Part shown: piece by piece, positions 47,228-59,937 of the stretch
How positions within the stretch are numbered: position 1 is the stretch's first letter
Layout: every line of letters begins with the position of its first letter
Assembly: GCA_032207245.1 (NCBI GenBank)
Contig: CM063508.1
Location: 120,392,999-120,456,998 of the forward strand
DNA: 64,000 nucleotides
Origin: Pardosa pseudoannulata
Lineage: Eukaryota > Arthropoda > Arachnida > Araneae > Lycosidae
Direction: 5' to 3'
The notes under the pieces: generated by a model
The model's database searches: none
What the model saw: the letters and a program-made list of their open reading frames with translations, nothing else
What the model was told of the DNA's origin: nothing
Position numbers and translations under genes: made by a program

Positions 47228-47659
47228 TGTAAGGAAAATTCTCAAAGGTTTTCAAAACCTAGGTCAAGGGTTAAAAATTTCCGCTTCCTTTTGCATTCCC
47301 CTTTTTAGCCTCTAACCTAAATTGACCACTGGGGCTAAAGTTTAGGTCCACAGAGAAGAGGTCTGACCAATTATAACTCTACATTGCCCTAGCTTACAAT
47401 TTAGGAAATTTCTTAACAAAAAGGAGATGGCACGCTGTCGGAGGCAGATTTTTTCCCACAGATTTTGACTGAGATGTTGACCCAGGTGTTAAGGGTCTTC
47501 TATATATAACTTCATGCTAGCTGACCCCTCAGTTTGTTCTGTCCCTATGATGAAGTGGGAACTCGTCCTCCAACGTTATCTTAATAAAGGTCTTTAGCTA
47601 AAACGGTGTCATTTTTATGGGCCATGACTGCAACCACCCATCGTGAAGTCCGTCTTACT
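47228..47659 (+). mobile_element. solo LTR, family B, copy 1
   Basis: It starts tgtaaggaaaattctc and ends gtccgtcttac. It has tatatataac at about 47502 and ttaataaagg at about 47581, placed like a TATA box and poly(A) signal. The inverted homologue is at 52204-52815. It sits between TA-rich sequence on both sides. Confidence 0.7.
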
Positions 47660-47786
47660 ATATATATACATATATATACATATATATACATATACATATA
47701 CATATATATACATATACATATATATACATATATATATACATATACATATATATACATATATATATACACATCTATCTATCTATATG

Positions 47787-47817
<31 letters not shown>

Positions 47818-47855
47818 GTATGTATATATATGTATATATATATATATATATATAT
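47657..47855. repeat. (TA)n/(TACA)n/(TATC)n microsatellite
   Basis: About 200 bp of TA, ACAT and CTAT units. It yields spurious Tyr/Ile/Thr-rich frames on both strands. Confidence 0.97.
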
Positions 47856-49087
47856 TTACGTTTTCAGTTACACCCCATAAATAAAAAAATATCAAGTATA
47901 TATTTTTAAGCAAGGAAACAATTTAAAATGAATGCGTAAGTCGTAAATTTCTCTCACTGTACCACTTTAATTTTATAAGCTTTATTGATACATCATAAAA
48001 AGTTAAGAGTTCTTTTTACGTTCAACAAGGGAAACATCTCATCTCGGTTAGCGGTTAGCTGAAGAATGTTGAAAGGTTAAGTTTGTATCTAAAATTGAAT
48101 GAAAAACTGTATAAATATATTTTACTTTGTTGGAAAGATAAAATTGCTTTACATTTGAATTTAATTTCATACCTTTCAAGGGAAGATTTAACCTTTAACT
48201 GAGAAGTTTTCTTTTCGACTTATTTTCAAAGCTTTGCTATACCTTTATTTACGGTTTAATCTGCATATAATTTTTATATAGCATTCCATTATTTTTTATA
48301 ATCATATGTATTCACTAAAGCGATGTACAGAGAACATGAAATTTATTTATTACATAAAATTTTACTGCTGTCTTTTATTAAATAAGTATTTAATACTGAG
48401 TTATTGTATGTTAACTTGCAGAATAAAAATCGAAGGCACAATTAAAATGTCTATTTTCTTATAATACGATATAATAGGGAATAATCTACACCAACATATA
48501 TTTTAACCTATTTATTCTCTTAATATAATCCCTATTATTTCCCTTAAAAAAACAGCTAAAAAGAAGATAGAATTTTTATAAAATTTTGGAAAGAGTCTTC
48601 CTTTTCGGAGGATTGAATGGAAATTCTCCAAACAACCTAACAAATTTTCAAATATCTGCTATTATTTATAATTTTTTCATTTGTATCGAAATTTTAGGAT
48701 TTTAAGGGCCTCACACATAAATTTACTTTTTCGGTAGGTAGATCCAAATTAAAAAAAATATATATGTACGTAGTATAATGAACATTGTATTAAACTTACT
48801 GCTTAAATGGAAGATTATTTGAATTCTTCAAATTCTAGCTTCATTTTGGTATCTTTAACGTGTAAACGATTTCGCATATTGCGGCTTAACATTGGCCTGG
48901 GTTTTACTTTTAATTTTGTATTTTAAAAAGCGTCAAGGGAATTAAATGTAATTATAACATGAAAAAGGGTACTTTTTCGTTAACCCAGTACAAGGATAAA
49001 TCGCCAAATATTGCCAAATATAACAATTTTATGCATCACAGTTTATTTGAAATATATTATCAAATGTACTCTTTATTGCACTCGTAA

Positions 49088-49725
49088 CACTTGGCATGCA
49101 GGTATACTTTACCGCCAACTTATGCGTGCAGCGGGCGTTTTTTCGTGAATCGCGCGAAAGTTTAGTTATTCAGAAAAATCGCAGTAAATCGAAAACTACT
49201 TTGTTTTTATGAACGAAACTTTTTTTATTTTACACTTTAATATATACTGTATGATTTAATATATACTGTATGATTATTTAACAAAAAAAAATTTTTTTTT
49301 ACGAAATCGCAAAAATAAACGGTTTTTAAAATTTTACAATGTATTCAAAAATATTTTTTCACGACAAGGATAAATAGAACTATTTATTATCAATTTTGTA
49401 TTCAACAATAAAAAACCAAGCTTCAAATTGACAAAACACGACTTGTACGTTCTGGAGCTAGGAATTCGATGGAAGACGAAATAACGCAACAAAAAACCGA
49501 GTAACTCGACAACCATAACTTGTGGATAGAAAAAATGCAAAGCGTTGCATAGCAACGCAAACAACACGCATATAATGTCACATACATATAATTATACATA
49601 TTTAGTAGATTTGTGATGGTTAGCGGGTATCCACCACAAATCTACTAAATACGTATTTTTACGTGTGCCGCGCTGCAGTGACAGACTGCAAAAAACGTAA
49701 AAATACGTTGCCCGCACGAGAAGTG
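49088..49725. mobile_element. possible piggyBac-like MITE
   Basis: The left end is gtaa|cacttggcatgcagg and the right end cccgcacgagaagtg|ttaa. Reversed, the right end reads ttaa|cacttctcgtgcggg, so both ends begin CACTT next to TTAA or its one-base variant. Strong hairpins lie inside the right end. Moderate to low certainty, because one TTAA is altered and the ends diverge after eight bases. Confidence 0.45.
49600..49708. repeat. two nested perfect or near-perfect hairpins
   Basis: Hairpin 1: 49600-49619 pairs with 49631-49650 (atttagtagatttgtg.../...cacaaatctactaaat, one mismatch, 11-nt loop). Hairpin 2: acgtatttttacgt at 49651-49664 pairs perfectly with acgtaaaaatacgt at 49695-49708. The two stems abut. 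Confidence 0.93.
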
Positions 49726-50683
49726 TTAATAATTAATAGCATCCAGGTGAATAGGAAATCTATACTACCTTGACACAATTTTAAAATTTTAAGCTATTTG
49801 CGGCAAATGTACGATGTCATTATCTTATAGAAATTTTGTGAGTTTTCTCCCGTAAAAAAAGAAAAATAGTTTGTAGTGCGCTTTAAATACAAAGGAATAA
49901 TTTCAGTTGGATTGCCTAACAGTGATTTTTAATTAGTTGACAAAATTAAGTACGCTTAGTTGCCTTCGAGAAAATGCTCCTTATCAAAAGCATAATAACC
50001 TTTAACCGCAAAGAAAAATTTGTATGCCAACTTTTACAAAAGAGATTGGAAGGAAACAATTAAATAATCATCTATATTTCTCCCTTGGCACGTTAATTTG
50101 GGAATAAATCGATACATTTCAATTAATCTGTGAATAAACCAGCTCATAAATTGATCGAAGACTGGAGGGGGTGAACAAAGCGAATTTAAAAGAAAGAAAA
50201 AGCAATCTGCAATTAAAAGGACAATGTTATTCGATACTCCAAAACGGAAAGCACCTTTTATCGATTGGAAAAGGGGGGGGGAGGCAAACGCAGCACTCGA
50301 AAGAATGTCGTTAAAATAAAAAGGAAAAATCTTTCTAACTCTTTCATTCTTGTGTCAAATCGATTGATTTCCTCAAGTTTGGATTCGGGATTGTCTCAAT
50401 TTACAAACGCGAAGAGAAAATTTAAAATTTATATGTTGCCGTTGTTTCTTCGAGAGCGTTTGTGCATGTGTGAGTGATACACAGAGAGAGAAACGAAATT
50501 CTCATTTTGATGTTCTTCAAGAGGTTGATTAATTTAATAAATCGAGAGGGAGAGAGACTACAAGTATTGTAAATGTAATTTTTATTTTTGCAAATAGTAG
50601 CTGGTTAAAGTGGAGCTACTTTAAAATAAAGTAAATTTTCGCCAGGGAGTTTTCCGGATCACGGGAAAATAAAACAAAAAGTA

Positions 50684-51249
50684 CCGGGTGATCCAAAAGT
50701 AAGTCGAGCTTTAAAAATGAATAATTCGAAAACGAATGAAGATAAAGATACGTTTGCACCAAAGGGATGAAAAAGATACCGGATTTTGTGTGACAACGAA
50801 AAAAAAAAAAAAAAATAGTTGTGTTAACGACGAACAGATGGCGCTGTAGTGTTTCATAGCATCAAAAGATGATTTACAAATAAAGAAATGTTGACAAACT
50901 TACAAGTCAACTTAATTACAATTAATTAGTACTATACAATAAATGTTCAGTATGCTGTCTACCATTCAGAACTACAGCTGTGAGACGAGTCACCACACTG
51001 TTGTTCACAGTAGTAGCATTTCTTGCGTTATGGCAGACACATTTTGGTGGATGGCATCTTTAGTGCTGCTAGTGATGCCGGTCCTACATCAGAAATCCGA
51101 CAGCGCCATCTGTTGTTCGCCAACGGAACTATTTTCGTTGCGTTGCCACACAAAACCCGGCTTCTTTTCCATTCGTTTGGTGCAAAACGCAACTTTATTA
51201 GTTTTCGATTGATTCCTTTTTAATGTTTGTCGTGACGCGGATCACCCAG
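50684..51249 (-). mobile_element. Tc1/mariner-superfamily-like element, 566 bp, decayed
   Basis: Ends are ccgggtgatcc and ggatcacccag (10 of 11 inverted) flanked by TA at 50682-50683 and 51250-51251, the superfamily's target. The minus strand near 51015-50940 retains a coding-like tail (NNSVVTRLTAVVLNGRQHTE) as at the end of a transposase. Upstream it is broken and too short for an enzyme. Confidence 0.8.
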
Positions 51250-52070
51250 TATTTCATGTATTAAAAATGAGTATGATCGTAATTTAATTTTGTAATATTA
51301 CGCAGGGTACATTATTAAAATCCTTAACCTATCTTTTTTTTCCCGCAGCTGTTGGTCATGGACACATATTTCCAATTCAAAAAAGTGTCAAAGATAAGAA
51401 TTTATTTATGAGACTTTTTAATTAAAAAAAAATCAAGTCTGCGAAAATTAAAAATCTAAATTTTTATGCATTCTGAATTATATTTAGTAAAAATTGATAC
51501 CCGTCCTAGGAATCGTAGCAGAAAAACAATTACATGCCTCTGTAATAAAAATTGATGGAGGTACTAAAATTCAAAGTTTTTTCACCTTCATTTAGGTATC
51601 AGTTAAAAGTTTATTATCGTAATTAGAGATTGAAATAAAGTTGCAACGCCTCTTTACAAAAAGGGAGGGGAACGGTCCAGTCGTTATAAATGAATGGTGT
51701 ATATTTAGCAATGTGGATATGTACTGTATTTTCAGTAAAATAGGTTTTTAATTTTATTCCCCTTTGTCACAAAAGATATTACAAATTCCTTTCAACCTGG
51801 AGTTACGGTAATTAATCTTCCCCCAAAGTAAAAAATTTTCGCAAACTGACTTTAAACATCTCAGTCAATTTTTGTCACAGAGAAGTGTAACATTTTGTGT
51901 TATAGTTTATAGCACAAGTTCAAATTTTTACTAAATATGATGATAGCCAACGGGTAAACGTATAAAATGTTAAAATTTATAATTTTCGCGATATTGAACT
52001 TTTTTATTTCGTAACACCTATAAGGCAACCAACGGTTGAAATGATTTGGTTTACTGTTTTGCCCCATCCC

Positions 52071-52110
<40 letters not shown>

Positions 52111-52111
52111 A
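52071..52111. repeat. (TA)n(TG)n microsatellite
   Basis: Short compound array. Confidence 0.93.
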
Positions 52112-52203
52112 TATACATATGCACACATACATACATATAGGTAGTAAGAATTCAGGTGCTTTAAAATATATATCAAGCAAATCTCATTTCAGAATTTTTT
52201 TTT

Positions 52204-52810
52204 ATAATGAGACGAACTTCTCGATGGGTGGCTACAGTCATGACCATAAAAATGATACCGTTTCAGCTAAAGACCTTCATTAAGATAACGTTGAAGGACG
52301 GGTTCCCACTTCATCATAGGGGCAGGACAAACTGAAGGGTCAGCTAGCCTGAAGTTCTATGTACAAGACCTTTAACACCTGGGTCAACATCTATGGGAAA
52401 GTACATCTAGAAAAATCTGTCTCCGACAGCCTGTATCTCCTTTTTTTTTTGGTTTGGAGCACTACGGTCTACTGTTTTGCACTCGAGGGCTAATGAGACC
52501 GGGACCTACAGTTTAAAGCCGATTCCGAACGGCTACAAACATTCATGCCAGCAGCGGGATTCGAACCCGCGAACTCCGGTTCCGAAGAGCAGCACTCTAC
52601 AATTCGGCCATCGTTCGGCCCTTTTTCTTTGGAAATTTCCCAAATTGTCCGCTAGGGCCATGTAGAATTACAATTGGTCAAGCCCCTTCTCTGAAGGCGT
52701 AAACTGTAGCCCCAGTGGTCAACTTAGGTGAGGGGTTAAAAAGGGAAACGCAAAATGAAGCGGGAATTTTTAGCATGTGATTTAAGTTTTGAAAACCTCT
52801 GATAATTTTC

Positions 52811-52815
<5 letters not shown>
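52204..52815 (-). mobile_element. solo LTR, family B, copy 2, split by a SINE
   Basis: It is the reverse complement of 47228-47659 over its length, for example gatgggtggctacagtcatg, ggttcccacttcatcatagg and ggtgaggggttaaaaaggg. A family-1 SINE interrupts it at 52451-52620. One edge runs into a (CT)n(CA)n(TA)n array. Confidence 0.75.
52451..52620 (-). mobile_element. tRNA-headed SINE, family 1, nested copy
   Basis: Minus-strand copy with B box gggattcgaacccgc, the cgattccgaacggctac body and a T-rich/ggttt tail side. It interrupts LTR family B between ctcctttttt and cctttttcttt; that ccttttt repeat is the likely target duplication. It shows the SINE is younger than this LTR. Confidence 0.88.
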
Positions 52816-52857
<42 letters not shown>

Positions 52858-52859
52858 AC

Positions 52860-52937
<78 letters not shown>
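52811..52937. repeat. (CT)n(CA)n(TA)n(TG)n compound microsatellite
   Basis: About 127 bp lying exactly between LTR B copy 2 and LTR A copy 2. Confidence 0.97.
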
Positions 52938-53281
52938 AATGGTCCAGTGTTAAGGCGAATGGAATAATTAGTCCTTCTTAGTAATAATAAGTTTATTAAA
53001 TCATAGTTTCATTTAAAAGCAAAACTTGCGCCATTTTCATTTATTCATGGCGAAACTAAGCGTGGAAAGGTGTTGACAGCTCCATGTCCACGCGCTAACT
53101 GAAGTTCTCGCTTGATTAGTCATCAATTTCCTGTGAAGTATCTCTACGCCTGACCGCATTACTCCAAAAGGTTACGCAAGCGTGGGTCTTTTTCATTTAT
53201 TTTATTATTATAAAAGAGTTCCCTTTTTAAAATCGTTTATAACTCACGTAATTTCCAACTACCCCTTTTTTAGACCTGACA
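52936..53281 (-). mobile_element. solo LTR, family A, copy 2
   Basis: On the minus strand it reads tgtcaggtctaaaaaagggg...ccagtgttaag... and ends ccattaca, giving TG..CA termini. Same family as 42674-42999. One edge abuts the compound microsatellite and the other reads atatagagaa. Confidence 0.75.
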
Positions 53282-53827
53282 TATAGAGAAAGAGAGCTAC
53301 TACTCGATAGTACATAAGATTAAAATTAAATATAACGCAAAGAATATTAAAGTGATAAATAACTTTAAAAAAATGGCAGAAGCATTCATTCTATACTATT
53401 TTAAATTTTATACTGTTTTAAAAAATATTTTAGAGCTATTTAGTTTACAGATATTTAAAAACTAAAACAGATGTAATGATACATCCTTTATTATATATAG
53501 AAAAATAGTTTTATCGAGAAAATTACTTTCTTTATTAAAGAACCTAAACTGTTTGAAATTTCACTAATTTTGATAATACTTGTATATCGTTATGTTTCTT
53601 ATTGCCGAAATTTGATGTAATTTCTAATAATTTGTATTCTTTACAACGTACCACCGTCTGAAAAATTCTTTTTTGATACAAGCATTACAAAAGGAAAAAC
53701 TACTTTAACTATTTTTATCCGCATTAGTAAGTTAATGCATTAAAATTCACCATACGACAAGAAGTTGGCAAAAGACTTTAGGATAGATATTGTTGCAGTA
53801 AATTCAGTCATTGACAGTACTTTTTCT

Positions 53828-54430
53828 TTTTGTTGGATAAGAAGGAAGAAGGAGGGGTGTTTTAAAATGGATTAAACTAACATTACTTGGATATAATGTG
53901 TTATGTATATAGTTGTTATTTCGTTATTCTGTGTTCTCCTGATTTTGAATTGAGAAGAATTAACTTTCATGAGAACTTACCAGAGGTTTATAATGACTTG
54001 GAAGGAGAAAAAGAAAAACATAATGAGTTAAAAAAAAAAAAAAAAAACCTAACGCGTCATCATAGCAGCCTAGATTTAGTTATTACTTTGTACATCTTTT
54101 TTATTCCACACCATTTGTGTGCAATGTACTACTTAAGCAAACTTTTAGAGTACTTATAGAGTAGTTTCTTTTTTTTGTTGGATAAGAAAGAAGAAGGAGG
54201 GGTGTCTTAATGGATTAAACTAACATTACTTGGATATAGTGTATTATGTATATAGTTGTTATTTCGTTATTCTGTGTTCTCCTGGTTTTGAATTGAGAAG
54301 AATTAACTTTCAGTAGAACATACCAGAGGTTTATAATCACTTGGAAGGAGAAAAAGAAAAGCATTATGGTTTTAAAAAGCACCTAACGTGTCATCAAAGC
54401 AGCCAAGATTTAGTTATTACATTGTATAAC
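53828..54430. repeat. 345-bp tandem duplication
   Basis: Units share gttggataagaaggaagaag (53832; 54177 with one difference), ggattaaactaacattact and ccagaggtttataat. Unit 1 carries an A16 run and unit 2 a small deletion there. It contains no intact coding frame common to both. Confidence 0.9.
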
Positions 54431-54484
54431 TTTTAAAGCAATTTCAAGCCCAATTCGAACCCTCATATCTATTTTGTAAATAGT

Positions 54485-54528
54485 TATCTATCTATCTATC
54501 TATCTCTATCTCTCTATATATAGGTCTA

Positions 54529-54564
<36 letters not shown>

Positions 54565-54571
54565 TATATGT
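54485..54571. repeat. (TATC)n and (TATG)n microsatellite
   Basis: Tetranucleotide array with a TA core. Confidence 0.95.
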
Positions 54572-55475
54572 AGATAATAGTTAAATCTTAATTATATCAT
54601 TTATATCAGCTACAAAAGCTAATTTTAATTGGATAAAACTAATATTTACTTGAGTATTTTGTAAAAAATAATGGATAGATTCAAATTCTAGTTTTTTAAA
54701 AGGAGGAGAATGGAATCAAATATTTAAGGAAACGTTCTCATAAAAAAATTCTTACCATATTTGAAATCAGTTTTAATACACTATATACATATTACTTATT
54801 CGTCACTTACAGTCACCCTCTTTCAAACAAATTGATTCCCATGAAGCTTTTCATAAAACAAAACTAAAATTACTACGCAAGATAATCTTAAGCTATAGAA
54901 AGGATATCCACAATAAAGATATCAAAATTTGACAAAAAATTACGAACTTGGAATGCCAGTTAAATTTCTATTCAAGTAAATACTTTGGCACAATTTTCAT
55001 GATATCTGCAAGTAAAATTTACAACATTTTCTCCAATTTATTTATATCTCAAGGAAAAGAACATTTCAAAACATGCTGTAAACAAAATTTTATCTTCCTA
55101 TATATTTTTTGTTGCTTAGTTACGAATTAGCTAGCCTATTATTTCATGGGGCAAAACACCAAACAAAAACAGATTCATGTACTGCCATTTGTCGTTGACC
55201 AGCAATGTGAATATCCGCTATAATGCCATATCACGTGATAGGATGGACAGAAGCGGTGTTAATTACAACAGTAACTACTTGGAGCTATCAAAAAATGTCC
55301 AAAATTTGGTGAATCGGATACAAAAGGTGCGAATTTGCATATCAAACAGACAAACGAACTATTTCTTTTTCTCTTCCTCTCGCATTCTGGCTGAAGTTTA
55401 AAAAAGAAACAATTATTTGTTAATATTTTTTAGAATAAGAAACATTTTACCTTGAAATCTTAAATACTAAACTAA

Positions 55476-55712
55476 AAGTTTCAGCGCAACAGCCCCAAAG
55501 GAGGCCAGGGCCTACGTTGCCATTTTCCATTTCCGAAACCAAAGCCCCTGGTGTGCGAAGCATATGTTTCGGTTAGATGATTATCCTTACGCGGAAGCCC
55601 CAGTGTTTAGTCCCTAAGCATGCTAGGTCCTCAGTTTATCAAACCACTGAAGGGATGAAAGGCTGAGTCAACTTTGCCTAGCCCGGGAATCAAACCTCGG
55701 ACCTGTGTCGTG
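55476..55712 (-). mobile_element. tRNA-headed SINE, family 2, copy 2
   Basis: It is homologous to 25371-25656: gcaacagccccaaaggaggc, ctgaagggatgaaaggctga and gcccgggaatcaaacctcgg. The tRNA-like head is cut off after the B box. Confidence 0.8.
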
Positions 55713-57108
55713 GGAGATGATTTTACAAAAAAGGGAAGAGAGGACTTAAAAATATTTAAAAAGTAGATTAACGTAAAAGTATTTTAGATTTCAATTTATA
55801 TTCCTTATTTTAAAAAGTATGTAATCTTAAATATTTTTACATTCATACAGACATTAATAACATAAAACTTAGAAGTAGTTTAATTTAAAAACATAAATTG
55901 GATTTTGTCGCTTCCTTAAACAAAATTAGTTCCACTTCAACGATTAAAGCGGTGAATATTAAAAGAGAGACAGCAGCTCCTGGCTTTTATCCGTTTCCTT
56001 CTTCAAAATGTGAGTGTCCACGCGACAGGAAAGTCTTAAATATCATTGCGCACCAGAGAAGCCGACACCGAAGTTTCCAAACAAAACCATTTTTTATTCA
56101 TCGAGAAATCAGAGAAGTGAATTAACATACAAAAAGTACTCCAAACCTGAGTAGCGAATTAAAAACAAAACAAAACAAAAACGGGAAGCAAAATCAATTC
56201 AGAAAAAAGATCCCGTTAAAAAAAAAAAAAAAAAAGACAATGTTATTCGAGAAATCAAACGGAAGGAGCAATTTTATAGATTCTAAACAAAAGCCGTGGC
56301 AGTTTTTTGAACGGGGAAAAAATCTTTAAGGAGGATGGGATTTTTTTTTTCTTTTAAAAAGAGAGTTCCAGATAAAATGACGGGATTTTGCATAAATTAT
56401 ATCACGTTTGGAGAGCGCAGGATTCGAAAGGGTTCGGCGAGAGGCACTGGTCTTTCCGTGTTCCTTTCAGATTTCTATGGAAATGCTAATTGGGTTTCGG
56501 AAGCTCAATATCTAATCATGCGTTTCCAGAATCAAACAGTGAGAGCAAACTTATGAGGCCGTGTTCGAACCGAAGGACAAGAGGGGTGGGGGTAGAGAAG
56601 AGCAGCAGGGCTCTTTCGAGTGGAGGGTATTGTCACACGGCGGCGATGGAATTTGAGGTATTTATATTCGATCCAGAGAGGGAATCTGAATAAAGCAGTG
56701 CGTTACATCTCGCGCGGAGATATTTTGCGACGAGGTTAGTTATAATTGGCGAGAGAACTAATTGTTATTCAAATAAGAGTACCTAACAGAGTGCTGGGAA
56801 ACTGAAAACATTTTGTCGTGAAATGGTTTTTATGGATATTACGAAATATTAAGAAAAATTATATCGGGACATTTCTGAGATGCCGTTAAGAGTTAGCAGA
56901 AGGGGAAAAGAAAATATATCATCATAGCAAACGAATAAATTATATGCTGGTTAAATAAGCAAATTAAAGAGGGTTTCATTAGCTTTACTGGATTTGCTGT
57001 GAACTGAGCAAAAACTAGTACAGCGTTATAAATTACTTGATTGTGAGTTTCTTTTGCTAATATGGAAGATTTTTGAATAAGTTTTTTTTTCATGTATGTG
57101 AATTTGTC

Positions 57109-57792
57109 AACAGCCCTATATTTACTTTTGTCTTTTATAAAGTTCTTTTAGCACATATTTACCTGATAATTTATCTAAAATTCCGTTCTGTTGTTTGGTT
57201 TCAAATGCAGTTTTTCATCTTATCCCTCCCATGCAACGCGACGTAAATTCCACCACGTTAGCTCACAACGAGGAAGACCCGAGAAAAACCTCAAAAGATT
57301 TAAATAATGGAGATAGGAATTATTTTATTTACAACACATTACGGCATGGCTATTCTCAAAAATGAAAAGATAACTGAAATTTATGTTATTAATGACTGTG
57401 ATTTTTAGGTTCACATTATAAAAATTGTGTAACGAAAATGTATAACAGAAGAGAGCGTGATATGAGCTGGAATAGATGTCGATGACACGGCTAAATTTGT
57501 CTTTCTGTAGATGAAATAAATTTAATAAAACGGAAAAGGAACAAAAAATAATTTGTAAACGAACGTCTCATAATATTTTTGTTCATTTTGTTCAATAAAA
57601 TAACTATAATTGATTGAAATCTTATTTTTTATACCCAATAAAGAAACAAATATTTGTCATTATGCACAGCCCTATATTTACTTTTGACTTTTATAAAGTT
57701 CTTTTAGCACATATTTACCTGATAATTTATCTAAAATTCCGTTCAGTTGTTTGGTTTCAAATGCAGTTTTCCATCTTATCTCTCCCATGCAA
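57109..57792. repeat. pair of direct repeats of about 127 bp, 555 bp apart
   Basis: agccctatatttacttttg at 57112 and 57667 begins two copies that run to cccatgcaac at about 57236 and 57792 with only a few differences. The sequence between them is not repeated. Confidence 0.9.
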
Positions 57793-59562
57793 CATGTTGT
57801 AGAAAATGAAGGTATATTCTATATTTACAATTCTTCTTGATATATTTGGTTGCTGTAACATCTTAGTTTGGCGAGAGAATTGACTATTTCATTAATATTT
57901 TTTCTTTTTTCATTCTCAGTGTTAAGGTCTGTATTTTTGCTTGTTAACTAAATTGCTAGAGCGGTAATACCTCTTATAAAGGGAGAGTCACCATGTTTAT
58001 CTTTTCAAACCTTCGTAATTTCAAGGATCCTGTTTTGCTATATGTTGTACTTGATAATCGTAAGCACTGAATCGAGGCTTGATATCGTAGTAATGTATTT
58101 TAGGAGTAATCTTCAGCGGGAGAAACATCATGTAACTAGATATTACTTGGTAACACGAAAAAAAGTACATATAATCCCTCAGAAAAAGACTGTATTTCCT
58201 CAACGTATAATGAAATATATTACAGAATTTGGGTTTGAAAAATATTTAACTTTCCATTTCTCCGAGTTGATTTTCTATGTCTTTATTTGACGTAATATCC
58301 GATAATTAGAGCCTTTTTTTACTTGACAATGTATATTTTCAACAACAAATAATGTAAAAATAATACTTCCCTTAAGGAATTCTCAAAAAAGATTCAATTT
58401 AAGAGAAAGTATTTTAGGTTTTCTTACTATTCACTGATTGATTTATCAATACTATTAACTAGTATAAAATACAAATTTCGGAACAGTCTCATATCTACAC
58501 ACAAACACACGCGTGTACATATATGTATACAGAAGAACATACACTTTTTGAAGCATAACGTCGTGTTTCTGTAACACGTCCTTTAAGGCTTTGAAAAGAA
58601 GAATCTAGTGTAAGTTTAAGGCGTTGTTTTCTACTTATTGTACAAACGACAGAAGTTGCCGTTGCAGACATTTATCAAATCGCAGGTCCAGGGGGTAAAA
58701 AAATGAGCAAACTGATCCATCCTTGTACAATTTTAATTTTCATGACACTCCTATGTGCAGAGGGATAAATTCCAGCTGGAGGGGGAATACCAGGAAGTCA
58801 CGACGCACAATTTATGTCTTTAGCTGCCAAGTACTCGGGGGACAAAAAGTACAGTGGGGAAAAGGGCCTGATTTAAGAAGTATGTTTACCGAAATAATAG
58901 CTCAGAGTCACCACCGAGATACGTGTGACTGCATTCGGGAATTGCTTTCTATTACACACGCGGGATAGATATTCCGTGTGGTCGATAATAAAATGGCAGG
59001 AGAGAGGGGATCAGGTGGTGTGGTAGGATACACGTGACCAGACCCCCCCCCCTTTTCCACCTCGAGGCTGAATCACCCGAGTCCTGGAAAAAGACTGAGA
59101 ATCAATAAATAAGTGAAGGCTCCTACAAGAAAGGCACCGAATCACAGCGGGAGGATTAAAGGTATAATAACGGTGTTAACGAGGGATAGAGTTTCAGAGA
59201 TAAAGTACTTTTTTTCTTCTTTTTTTCTTCCTTGTTTTAAGTGCTATAATTTAAAGATCCCATTATCAAAATATCGATAAAAAAATAGTTTAACTACCTA
59301 TTAGCAAGTGTTAAATTTCGATCGTTTGTTATATGGGAGTTTTTCTGTTTAACCCTTTTATCAGTGCCATCCGAATTTATTTAAGGAACCTCCATTTAAG
59401 GAAGTTTAGAGATATCCGACGTCGGTTAATAAAAGAAAAAAAAATAGTGACTATTCTCTGAAGCCCCAAAAGTACTTTTTATCGAATAGACATTTATTTT
59501 ATTCAGTTATTTTTCCTGCGTATGGCCATAATTGTCATTTATATACATTCATGCGAGATTAA

Positions 59563-59796
59563 CCATTTCGTGGGCCGAGGGAAGATTACTTCCCACCTAC
59601 ACAATCTTACAAAATACACCTGTGGGAAGCGCAAGACCCATTCTAATATATTGATCTTGTTATTGAAACGACGGGAAGACTGATTCCCGCTTCGGTTTTT
59701 CGCTGTCATCAATTGTTCGATCGATTGAATATAATTAGCAGCTCTGTTTTGAAAGTTTGGAAACGTGGAGTGAGAAATGAATGGCCCACGAAAGGG
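59563..59796. mobile_element. piggyBac-like MITE, 234 bp
   Basis: Ends are ccatttcgtgggcc and ggcccacgaaaggg (13 of 14 inverted), flanked by TTAA at 59559-59562 and 59797-59800. TTAA duplication plus C-rich ends is the piggyBac hallmark. The inner palindromes gggaagattacttccc and cgggaagactgattcccg could form small hairpins. No transposase. Confidence 0.88.
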
Positions 59797-59937
59797 TTAA
59801 GACTGATTACATTTTGTTTTTCTAGACGCACGAACTTAGATCTTTGTTGAACAAATACATCACGGGGAACACGCTGTACAAAGGAAACGGAGATGAAATT
59901 TCTGGAAATATTTTTTAAAAATAGGAGTACGCATGTA

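Noticed and set aside
50943..51212. 89-codon plus-strand frame
   Set aside because: It is antisense to the decayed transposase tail within the TA-flanked element.
55898..56693. Three 67-75 codon plus-strand frames
   Set aside because: Short, overlapping, with no recognisable domain, splice context or homology; noted only as a GC-richer island.
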